From assembly GCA_905233425.1 (NCBI GenBank), contig CAJOEC010000007.1:21229-85228 (forward strand): DNA of 64,000 nt, written 5' to 3'. The stretch's first letter is position 1, and every line of letters starts with the position of its first letter. This document shows positions 13,906-20,786 of this stretch, one piece after another. Under the pieces are notes generated by a model. That model made no database searches. It was not told the DNA's origin and was given only the letters and a program-made list of their open reading frames with translations. The translations under genes and the position numbers were made by a program. This DNA is from an uncultured Prevotella sp. GTDB lineage: Bacteria > Bacteroidota > Bacteroidia > Bacteroidales > Bacteroidaceae.

Positions 13906-14761
13906 TCCAGAGTCTTACAGTCTCCACTGCCTCTTTCACGTCGTGGACGCGGAGTATTGAGGCTCCCTTCATCAGGGCAATGGCATTTAGGGCTGTGGTG
14001 CCGTTGAGGGCCTCCTCGGGCGTGCACTCCAGCGTGCGCCATATCATTGATTTGCGCGAGAGACCCACCAGCACCGGCAGCTCCATCACCCCGAGGCGTT
14101 CCATTTGGGCCAGCAGCCCGTAGTTCTGCTCCACGGTCTTGCCGAAGCCAAAGCCCGGATCGAGGACGATGTCCTTGTGTCCCATCTCGCGCAGCTGCCG
14201 CACCTCCTTGGCAAAGAAGAGCAGCGTCTGCCGCAGGTCAGGCTCCGACGACATCAGGATATACGGCACTCCAAGTCGCGCCACCATGCGCAGCATCGGC
14301 CTCGGCACTCCTCTCTCCTCTCTCCTCTCTCCTCTTTCCTCTATGCCACTCCTCTCTCCTCTCTCCTCTCTCCTCTTTTCTCTCTCCTCTTCGTCTCCCA
14401 CATCGTTGACGATGTCGGCTCCCAGCTCCTCCACGACCATGCGCGCCACGTCGGGGCGGAAGGTGTCTACCGAAATTATGGCCTCTGGCACCTCGCGGCG
14501 CACTACGGGCAGAGCCATCCTCAGCCGTGCCATCTCCTCCTTCTCACTGGCGGGTGTGCTGCCGGGGCGTGTGGAGCAGGCCCCCACATCGATGAAAGTG
14601 CCGCCCTCGGCCACTATTTGCCGTGCCCGTGCGGCTATGGCCTCCTCTGTCTGCACACGGCTGGCGGCGTAGAACGAGTCGGGAGTGGCATTCAGGATGC
14701 CCATCACTTTTGGCTTGCTGAGATCCAGCAGCCGGCCTCGTATGTTCATTGTATAGTTCAT
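13889..14761 (-). CDS. folP: Dihydropteroate synthase with low-complexity insert
   Basis: Condenses 6-hydroxymethyl-dihydropterin diphosphate with p-aminobenzoate (folate pathway). Family motifs are intact: VMGILNATPDSF (19-30), FIDVGACSTRPGS (57-69), 'IISVDTFRPDVA', 'VLDPGFGFGKTVEQNY' and 'VLVGLSRKSM'. Residues about 123-155, after 'GADIVND' and before 'PMLRMVARLGVPYILM', are a charged tract (EEEREKRREERGERSGIEER...) absent from normal enzymes and encoded by a TCTCTCC heptamer microsatellite. The tract replaces the loop that usually reads VSGG. The promoter lies so close that ATG 14749 (MNIRGRLLDL) is an alternative start. Function is probably retained because the catalytic motifs are complete. 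Confidence 0.9.
   Translation of the reverse strand: MNYTMNIRGRLLDLSKPKVMGILNATPDSFYAASRVQTEEAIAARARQIVAEGGTFIDVGACSTRPGSTPASEKEEMARLRMALPVVRREVPEAIISVDTFRPDVARMVVEELGADIVNDVGDEEEREKRREERGERSGIEERGERREERGVPRPMLRMVARLGVPYILMSSEPDLRQTLLFFAKEVRQLREMGHKDIVLDPGFGFGKTVEQNYGLLAQMERLGVMELPVLVGLSRKSMIWRTLECTPEEALNGTTALNAIALMKGASILRVHDVKEAVETVRLWKELRV
14307..14391. repeat. 7-bp microsatellite (TCTCTCC) inside folP
   Basis: Two tandem blocks of about 40 bp, each starting CACTCCTCTCTCC and continuing in heptamer steps, together 85 bp within the folP coding region. Copy-number change by one unit would shift the frame; only steps of three units (21 bp) keep it. Confidence 0.85.
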
Positions 14762-14768
14762 ATAGGGT

Positions 14769-14800
14769 GCAAAATTACGTGTTTTTCGTCATTTCACAAA
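14769..14800 (-). promoter_or_regulatory. Promoter for folP-cdaA-rodA
   Basis: Reading the minus strand: TTTG at 14800-14797 and TAATTTTGC at 14777-14769, spacer 19 bp. Transcription would begin about 14763, directly before the folP start. Confidence 0.7.
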
Positions 14801-14837
14801 ATTATTTGTGAATAATTACGATTTTAGTCCATCCGCG

Positions 14838-14870
14838 TTTGGCGGTTCGTCCCCTTTTTCGTAATTTTGC
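14838..14870 (+). promoter_or_regulatory. Promoter for dacB
   Basis: TTTG 14838-14841 and TAATTTTGC 14862-14870 with a 20-bp spacer, divergent from the folP promoter. Confidence 0.75.
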
Positions 14871-14936
14871 AGCCCACAAAGTAGTAGGTGCGGCATTCCT
14901 GCCGCATATTGGACAAATATAATTGCTCGACGACAA

Positions 14937-16247
14937 ATGAAATCATACAAACCATTTCTTCCATTCCTTTTCCTCCTGTCATTGGCCGCTGTCCCATACG
15001 GTGTGCTAAATGCGCAGTCCCAACAGAACGACCAACTCCCAAGCCCCAATGCCCAGCCCCCACTGGAGGAACATCTGCCCTGGCCCCTCGGGGTGCAGCA
15101 GCGCCTCGACTCCATGATGCGCGACCCTTTGCTCGACACCTCGCAGATGGGGTTCATGGTCTGGGACCTCACCGCCGGCCGCCCGCTCTTCAGCTACAAC
15201 CACCGCCATCTGCTGCGCCCGGCATCCACCATGAAGCTGCTCACCGCCATCACCGCCCTCGACCAGCTGGGTGCCGCCCACCCCTTCACCACGTCGCTCC
15301 ATTTCACCGGCAACATCACCGACGGTGATCTCCATGGCGACCTCTACTGTGTGGGCGGCATGGATCCCATGTTCGACTATGCCGACATGGACACCCTCGT
15401 CATGGCCGTGCAGCAGATGGGCATAAAGCGCATCGTGGGCCGTGTCGTCGCCGACACGTCGATGAAGGACACTCTGCAGTGGGGCGAGGGATGGTGCTGG
15501 GACGACGACAACCCCGTTCTCACGCCGCTCCTCGTGGGTCGCAAGGACGACTTCACGCAGGTGCTGCTATCGAAGCTCACCCGCGCCGGCATCGACACCA
15601 GCAACACCCACACCGTCAACGGACGACTTCCAAACCAGGCCGCCACCGCTCCCGGCGCGCATGTAGGGACAGGCCCTGTAGCCCGCACGCCGGGTGCCAC
15701 CACCCTCATCGCCACCCGCGAGCACAGCCTCTGCGACGTGCTCCACACCATGATGAAGGAGAGCGACAACCTCTTCGCCGAGAGCATGTTCTACCATGTG
15801 GCGGCAAGCGGCGGCCACAGTCCCGCCAGGGCCGTCGACGCTGTACGCCAGGAGCGTGCCCTAATAGAGCGTGCAGGACTCGACTCGCAGCCCTACCGTC
15901 TGGCCGACGGCAGCGGCCTGTCGCTCTACAACTACCTGTCGGCAGAACTCGAGGTCGCCATCCTGCGCTATGCCTACCAGCGCGTCGACCTCTACGACCG
16001 TCTGCTGCCGTCGCTGCCCGTGGCCGGTGTCGACGGCACGCTGAAAAAGCGGATGAAAGGGACGGCGGCCGAGAACAATGTGCAGGCAAAGACGGGGACG
16101 CTCACCGGCGTCATCTCCCTGTCGGGATACCTCACCGCCGCCAACGGCCACCGCCTGTGCTTCGCCATCTTGAACCAGGGTGTGCTCAAGGCCTCCGAGG
16201 CACGCACGCTGCAGGACAAGCTCTGCGTCATTCTCTGCGAACCATAG
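14937..16247 (+). CDS. dacB: D-alanyl-D-alanine carboxypeptidase/endopeptidase (PBP4 family)
   Basis: Periplasmic class C penicillin-binding protein that trims pentapeptides or cleaves cross-links. A signal peptide (LPFLFLLSLAAVPYGVLNAQS) is followed by the serine triad: S97-x-x-K100 (ASTMK), S276-D-N278 and K385-T-G387. Length 436 aa is at the family norm. Before the SDN motif the segment 'APGAHVGTGPVARTPGATT' (about residues 237-255) is encoded by a sequence closely resembling the dispersed GTAGGGGCAGGCCCTG repeat (15662-15690), so an in-frame repeat insertion is likely. The gene has its own promoter and no close partner; the next gene is convergent. Confidence 0.9.
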   Translation: MKSYKPFLPFLFLLSLAAVPYGVLNAQSQQNDQLPSPNAQPPLEEHLPWPLGVQQRLDSMMRDPLLDTSQMGFMVWDLTAGRPLFSYNHRHLLRPASTMKLLTAITALDQLGAAHPFTTSLHFTGNITDGDLHGDLYCVGGMDPMFDYADMDTLVMAVQQMGIKRIVGRVVADTSMKDTLQWGEGWCWDDDNPVLTPLLVGRKDDFTQVLLSKLTRAGIDTSNTHTVNGRLPNQAATAPGAHVGTGPVARTPGATTLIATREHSLCDVLHTMMKESDNLFAESMFYHVAASGGHSPARAVDAVRQERALIERAGLDSQPYRLADGSGLSLYNYLSAELEVAILRYAYQRVDLYDRLLPSLPVAGVDGTLKKRMKGTAAENNVQAKTGTLTGVISLSGYLTAANGHRLCFAILNQGVLKASEARTLQDKLCVILCEP

Positions 16248-16300
16248 CATAAGCTGTGACAAGCCCTTGCCGACGTCCTATTACCAAAAAAGTTTGATGG

Positions 16301-16783
16301 TCAAATCTTGATTCCCATTTCTTTCAGTACGGTGTTCAGGTCACAATAGCGAACACCTAAGGCAATACAGGCATCGGGAATCATTACGCGCTTCTTGCTG
16401 AAAGGACTGGAGGCTTCGTATGTCACAAGCGTCATCTGCTTGGCAGCGGCTGTTGCAACAAGGTAAGCGTCAGCCACATGAGCAAAGGTATTCAAGGCCT
16501 GCTGGTTGTATAATGGATTGGACCTTGCCCAGTTTTGAGTAGCTGTATAATGGCTCATGACATCAGCATCCAAAGACAGAAAGAACGATTTAGGGGCATT
16601 GTTCTTTACCCATTCTGTCAACTCATCCTTACCCTTATCTATCTCGTCTTTCACCTTTACGCTTGTGAAAATCTGCCCAGAGTTCACCATCTCCTTGAAT
16701 CTTGCCCAAAAGGTTGGCCAAATGTCCATTGGCATCTCATTCTTGGAGCGGATGAATATGTTGGTGTCAAAGATATATGCCAT
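16301..16783 (-). CDS. DUF4411 PIN-like nuclease, probable toxin
   Basis: DUF4411 proteins have a PIN-like RNase fold. The N-terminus 'MAYIFDTNIFI' gives the first conserved Asp and Asn; a mid-domain acidic residue in 'VKDEIDKGKDEL' and Asp in 'HVADAYLVATA' and 'VTYE' complete a plausible metal-binding set. 160 aa is a normal length. It lies one base downstream of the HTH/ImmA gene in the same direction, the known arrangement in which a PIN-type toxin pairs with an Xre/ImmA-IrrE regulator. The two are therefore inferred to be a toxin-antitoxin or stress-response pair at the edge of the restriction locus. The alternative is a metabolic RNase. Confidence 0.8.
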   Translation of the reverse strand: MAYIFDTNIFIRSKNEMPMDIWPTFWARFKEMVNSGQIFTSVKVKDEIDKGKDELTEWVKNNAPKSFFLSLDADVMSHYTATQNWARSNPLYNQQALNTFAHVADAYLVATAAAKQMTLVTYEASSPFSKKRVMIPDACIALGVRYCDLNTVLKEMGIKI

Positions 16784-16784
16784 A

Positions 16785-17906
16785 TCAGATGTTATTAGTC
16801 ATGAAGTGTTGATAGGTATTACCATAGAGACCTGTCAGGCGGTAGGCATCGGTGTAACTCAGCTGGCGGTTGTTGACAGCATTACGCACATGGATGGCAA
16901 ATAACTTTCCCACTCGCTTTACGCTGGTGAGATAAAAGCTGCCACCTCCGCTCTCTTTCTTTGTGCTGACGGGACGCTTGCTGTATTCCAGCCAGAATGC
17001 CTTGTATGCTTCATCACTCAGCAGCCGCAAGTCATGTGCTCTACGGGCCACGACGATCTCGCTGACCTTGAACTTACGGGAAGCCAATTTGATGTCCCCA
17101 TTCCAAACTTCGCGGATGACTTCGGCAGGCACAAGAAACTCTGCGGCTACCTTGTCGCAATAGTCCTCCACAATATTGTTACTAATGAAGTTATCACCAG
17201 CATGACCGGCACTAATGCCTAACATGATGTGTGCCGTCTCATGTATCAGCGTGAACATCTGGGCATATTTGCTGTCTGCACTATTCACAAATATATAAGG
17301 TGCTGTCTGGTTGACAAGGGCAAAGCCGCGGCACTCGCTGACTTTCAGAGCACGATGGGTATTGTTGCCCACTACACCATTGAAGGCCAGGAATATCCCT
17401 GCATCCTCCAACTTCTGTATCAGAGTGTTCAATGCCTTGTCTATACTCATTAGTTCAAACGCCCATAGTGGAGTTAATTGGAGAACTTTACGCAAACGAT
17501 CTACCGTTTCACTGACAGGCGTGGAAATCTCTATGGAACCTACTAACCGGCAAGTGTCAATCTCGTTGTCAAGAAGATAATCCTCCAACCAGTCCTGCCG
17601 ACTCTGCACATTCATCACCGTATCATAGACATTCAAGTCGAAATGGTTGCTTTGCCCTGCCTCGCCCCTGAACATAGGGAACGGAATTGTCTCTGTGGGT
17701 ATCTGTTGCAAGAAAAGATAGCCGAATGGCACAAAGAACTTAGAGGCAAAGGCCTGCAGCTGACTAATGGTAGGCTTCTGGGTTCCAGACAGCCAATCCT
17801 GTAGCTTGGGGAACGCCTCAACGGCCCTCTCCTCGCTATATCCAGCCCTCTGAAACGCCCATTTCAGAATCTCCGGCCTAATGTTGTCTATCCTTGTCGT
17901 AGCCAT
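16785..17906 (-). CDS. HTH plus ImmA/IrrE metallopeptidase, partner of DUF4411
   Basis: The N-terminus (residues 1-70: 'AVEAFPKLQDWLSGTQKPTISQLQAFASKFFVPFGYLFL') is a helix-turn-helix related to Xre family; the middle and C-terminal part is a Peptidase_M78 (ImmA/IrrE) domain with the zinc site HETAH (222-226) and a distal 'YCDKVAAEFLVP'. Such proteins cleave or sense regulators and are frequent antitoxins or switches in mobile islands. Upstream the minus strand shows a -7 element TATTTTTGC (17933-17925). Stop and PIN start are one base apart, so the pair is an operon. Substrate unknown. Confidence 0.85.
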   Translation of the reverse strand: MATTRIDNIRPEILKWAFQRAGYSEERAVEAFPKLQDWLSGTQKPTISQLQAFASKFFVPFGYLFLQQIPTETIPFPMFRGEAGQSNHFDLNVYDTVMNVQSRQDWLEDYLLDNEIDTCRLVGSIEISTPVSETVDRLRKVLQLTPLWAFELMSIDKALNTLIQKLEDAGIFLAFNGVVGNNTHRALKVSECRGFALVNQTAPYIFVNSADSKYAQMFTLIHETAHIMLGISAGHAGDNFISNNIVEDYCDKVAAEFLVPAEVIREVWNGDIKLASRKFKVSEIVVARRAHDLRLLSDEAYKAFWLEYSKRPVSTKKESGGGSFYLTSVKRVGKLFAIHVRNAVNNRQLSYTDAYRLTGLYGNTYQHFMTNNI

Positions 17907-17924
17907 CAGTCAGTGAATTATTGT

Positions 17925-17933
17925 GCAAAAATA
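17925..17933 (-). promoter_or_regulatory. -7 element for the ImmA/PIN operon
   Basis: Minus-strand TATTTTTGC, 18 bp before the start codon at 17906. No clear -33 TTTG at the right distance. Confidence 0.45.
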
Positions 17934-18006
17934 GTCTAATTTCTTAAAATATGCAACTTTTCTTGCAAATTTCTTCCTAAAGTTACACACATTTCCTGTT
18001 TTTTTC

Positions 18007-18015
18007 TATCTTTGC
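18007..18015 (+). promoter_or_regulatory. -7 element for the methylase/nuclease operon
   Basis: TATCTTTGC. If used, the transcript has a leader of about 330 nt before ATG 18351, which contains the inverted repeats at 18128-18345. Confidence 0.45.
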
Positions 18016-18127
18016 ATCTGCATTTTGTCTTTAAGGCTTGGTGCTATGCGATACAGAGGTATCTGCTGATAATGATTTCGTGGGAATTTAGCAACATTTG
18101 CTATTTATTCGAAAGAACGTCCTTGAA

Positions 18128-18345
18128 GCTTGGCCGCAGAAAGACGTAATTACGGAATAAAGAGCAGATGTCCACTTGATACGTGGGCATCTGACTCGTC
18201 TGTAATTACGGGTTAGGCCAAGCACCCAGGGACGTGGACGAGGAAGATTGTCCACGTTCTTTGTGTCTTATAGCGACACGGGTGATTGGCCTGACTGCAC
18301 GTTTCTTTTTGATGCTCCCCATTTGTGTGAACCAAAGAAACGTGC
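18128..18345 (+). other. Leader with three inverted-repeat structures before the methylase gene
   Basis: A 96-bp nested inverted repeat centred near 18179 pairs three segments in order: GCTTGGCC 18128-18135 with GGCCAAGC 18216-18223; CGTAATTACG 18145-18154 with TGTAATTACG 18201-18210; CAGATGTCCAC 18165-18175 with GTGGGCATCTG 18183-18193 (one mismatch). It is followed by ACGTGGAC/GTCCACGT (18232-18239, 18250-18257) and a perfect 12-bp pair GCACGTTTCTTT/AAAGAAACGTGC (18297-18308, 18334-18345) ending 5 bp before the ATG. The last stem could hide the ribosome-binding region. Either a structured regulatory leader or a recombination/operator site. Confidence 0.6.
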
Positions 18346-18350
18346 TACTA

Positions 18351-19370
18351 ATGGTTAAACGAACAGAGAGATTACAAGGTAGTAAGAACAGGCGCGATGA
18401 CGAATACTATACCCTCTACGACGATATTGCCGCAGAGGTGCGTCATTATCTGCCTCAGTTACGAGGCAAACGGATTCTTTGCCCCTGCGACTGGGACGAG
18501 AGCTACAATGAGGAGATTGTCTATAAGGAAGAAGGCTATATCCTCGGGCGTAGCTTGTTCTCACAGGAGGGTACCATCAAGAACATTGACATTGCCCAGA
18601 CAAAAGCCAAGATAGAGAAACGACTCGATTTGGTGAAGTGCCAGTTTGTGGAGTATCTACTCAACCAGGCTGAGGAATGGGGCTTCCGTTCCATCAGCGT
18701 GAGTGGTTACAATCCCAAGACTGGCGAAGGCGTCCGCTTTCAGGATATTGACTACAGCCACTATGATGTCATCATCACCAATCCCCCGTTCAGTCAGTTC
18801 GATGAATTTATCGACATACTCGTGAAGAACAAGAAGCAATTCTTGGTGATTGGTCCTCAGACAGCACCAACGGAAAAAAGTATCATTCACCATTTTCAGC
18901 ATGGCAATATACGTGTGGGCTATCATTATCATCTGAGTGGTTTCCGTCGTCCAGATGGTAGCGTACTTCCCAAACAGCATAACACGCCTCGCAGTTCCAT
19001 GTGGTACACCAATCTGCAAGTGGATGAGAACGAAAAGCAGATAGTGTTAAGTTGTTCATACGAAGAAAATCCAGAGCGTTATCCCCACTATGTGAATTAT
19101 GATGCTATCGAAGTACCTACTGTCGCAGAGATTCCCTTTGATTACGATGGGGAGATGGGCGTTCCCATTACTTTCATGCAGAAGTATAATCCCAATCAGT
19201 TTGAAATCATTGGGTCGAGCATGCAATTGGGTAAACCGATAAAGGATTGTGTAGAGGCAGATGCAATATATGAAAAAGGTGGAGTCCGCTTTTATCTGGC
19301 ATTAGGCGATAAACATTATCGACGTCTTTGGGACAGAATAGTCATTAAACGCAGAAAGGAGGCAGAATAG
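18351..19370 (+). CDS. EcoRI-type adenine-specific DNA methyltransferase
   Basis: Member of the EcoRI_methylase family, N6-adenine methyltransferases that protect DNA from a cognate nuclease. The start ATG 18351 gives MVKRTERLQG; an in-frame extension to 18234 reads through the hairpins and is unlikely. Key parts: 'SKNRRDDEYYTLYDDIAAEV' near the N-terminus, 'ILCPCDWDES' (SAM-site region), catalytic NPPF (144-147, 'YDVIITNPPFSQFDEF') and 'LSGFRRPDGSVLPKQHNTPRSSMWYTNL'. The next gene, a DUF262-HNH nuclease, begins one base after the stop, so the two form a two-gene restriction-modification or modification-dependent unit. Recognition sequence cannot be read from the protein. Confidence 0.88.
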   Translation: MVKRTERLQGSKNRRDDEYYTLYDDIAAEVRHYLPQLRGKRILCPCDWDESYNEEIVYKEEGYILGRSLFSQEGTIKNIDIAQTKAKIEKRLDLVKCQFVEYLLNQAEEWGFRSISVSGYNPKTGEGVRFQDIDYSHYDVIITNPPFSQFDEFIDILVKNKKQFLVIGPQTAPTEKSIIHHFQHGNIRVGYHYHLSGFRRPDGSVLPKQHNTPRSSMWYTNLQVDENEKQIVLSCSYEENPERYPHYVNYDAIEVPTVAEIPFDYDGEMGVPITFMQKYNPNQFEIIGSSMQLGKPIKDCVEADAIYEKGGVRFYLALGDKHYRRLWDRIVIKRRKEAE

Positions 19371-19371
19371 A

Positions 19372-20472
19372 ATGACAGTAAAAGAACTATACGAGAAAGT
19401 AGCCAGCGGCAAGATTATCAGCGACATAGAGCTGCAACGGGCTATAGTGTATGATACGGCCAAGCAGGCATTGGTCATTGATAGCATCTATCATGGAATC
19501 CCCTTGCCGGCCTTCTATCTATGGGAGCGAGAGGACGGAATCCTTGAAGTGCTCGATGGTAAGCAACGCATAGAAGCTATCACGAAGTTCAAGCAGGGCG
19601 ACTACAAATACAACGGGCTGACTTGGAAGGAGTACGCCTACGATAGCGACTTACAGCAAATTGTGGACGAAACCGAGCTTACTATTATTATATGTAAAGG
19701 CACAGAGGAAAAGAAACGTGAGATATTCAAGCGCATCAATACCCTTGGTGTTCCCCTGTCTCGTTATGAGGTGCTCAATGGCCTCTATCATGGTGAATAC
19801 TTGGAAGGTCTCGACTACTACATCCGCAACGATGCCAACGCCAGAAAGATTTTACCTACTGCCAGCATCGACCGTGGAGATAACAAGTGCCACCTCTTGG
19901 AGTATATCTTCTATGTGCGCCATGATAGCCAATTCCCCAAGAAGGATGAACTGGATGAATATGTGAAGAGTCATAAGGACGAGAGTTTCAACGATGAGGT
20001 GAAGAAGATAAAGCCCTACATCAGCTTCATCCGCGATGTGTTCCATGAGAAGTCGAAAATCTCTTCCGTCTTGAAGTTCAAACTCTCCGTCAAATATCTA
20101 AAAGACCGTGCCATCTGGCTACAACACAAGGATGCCATCTGGAAAGAGGTCAACGACTTCATGAAAACTGAGGGTTACAGCCTCTCCAAGACCAAAGAAG
20201 CAGACATCGAGGCTATGATTCTCGGCATCGTCGGCAACTGCCGTGTTGACCCCAAGCGTCTCTTCACCCAAGATGACAAACTCCGCCTGCTCTCAGAAAA
20301 GACTCCAGACGAGAACGGCCTCTACGAATGTGAAGACTGCCATCAGCATTTCCGTGCAGAAGAACTGACGGTTGATCACAAACGTCCTTGGAGCCTTGGC
20401 GGCAGGACGGAACTCTCAAATGCCCAGTTGCTATGCAGGGCTTGTAATAGTAGAAAAAACAATAAGAACTGA
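19372..20472 (+). CDS. DUF262-HNH endonuclease, partner of the methylase
   Basis: Residues 1-150 are a DUF262 (ParB/GmrS-like) domain with 'IPLPAFYLWE' (43-52) and DGKQR (62-66), the nucleotide-binding or hydrolysing signature seen in GmrSD and BrxU-type restriction enzymes. A helical middle follows, and the C-terminus is an HNH nuclease with zinc knuckles C320-x2-C323 and C355-x2-C358, D335-H336 ('TVDHKRPWSLGG') and N350. It begins one base after the methylase stop. DUF262-HNH proteins often act as stand-alone type IV enzymes against modified phage DNA; a tight pairing with an EcoRI-type methylase suggests instead a modification-regulated or classical restriction pair. Adjacent DUF4411/ImmA genes reinforce a defence setting. 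Confidence 0.85.
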   Translation: MTVKELYEKVASGKIISDIELQRAIVYDTAKQALVIDSIYHGIPLPAFYLWEREDGILEVLDGKQRIEAITKFKQGDYKYNGLTWKEYAYDSDLQQIVDETELTIIICKGTEEKKREIFKRINTLGVPLSRYEVLNGLYHGEYLEGLDYYIRNDANARKILPTASIDRGDNKCHLLEYIFYVRHDSQFPKKDELDEYVKSHKDESFNDEVKKIKPYISFIRDVFHEKSKISSVLKFKLSVKYLKDRAIWLQHKDAIWKEVNDFMKTEGYSLSKTKEADIEAMILGIVGNCRVDPKRLFTQDDKLRLLSEKTPDENGLYECEDCHQHFRAEELTVDHKRPWSLGGRTELSNAQLLCRACNSRKNNKN

Positions 20473-20786
20473 AAAGAATCAAACTTTAAAAATATGGTGT
20501 TCAATATGATGTACCCAGAAAACGGCATGGAACTATCTGGTGTAGGGGCAGGCCCTGTGCCAGCCCGATGCCCCGTGAGGGGCATATCCACCCGCCATGT
20601 CGCCGTGATTATTTGCCCTGCCGGGCAAGCGGGCTGGCACAAGGCCTGCCCCTACACCGGGGGCGCGGGGGTCGCAAAAAGGGGGCCTGGGAGGACTTTG
20701 AGTTCGCGCCGGGCGAACTGTCAGTCCGCGCCGGGCGAACTCGGAGTTCGCACGGCGCGAACTTTTTGGGGCCTCGGAGGGGTCAG
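20473..20786. repeat. Gene-free block of two palindromic repeat families
   Basis: Contains a near-perfect 29-bp inverted repeat (20539-20567 with 20630-20658, core GTAGGGGCAGGCCCTGTGCC) and three copies of an AGTTCGC...GCGAACT palindrome (20701-20719, 20723-20741, 20745-20763), the last followed by TTTTT, so it could terminate transcription from both convergent genes. The same pair of families is found at 59682-59918. Confidence 0.8.

Noticed and set aside
18234..18350. Longer N-terminus for the EcoRI-type methylase
   Set aside because: The extension reads through strong inverted repeats and gives an atypical hydrophobic sequence; ATG 18351 matches the family start.
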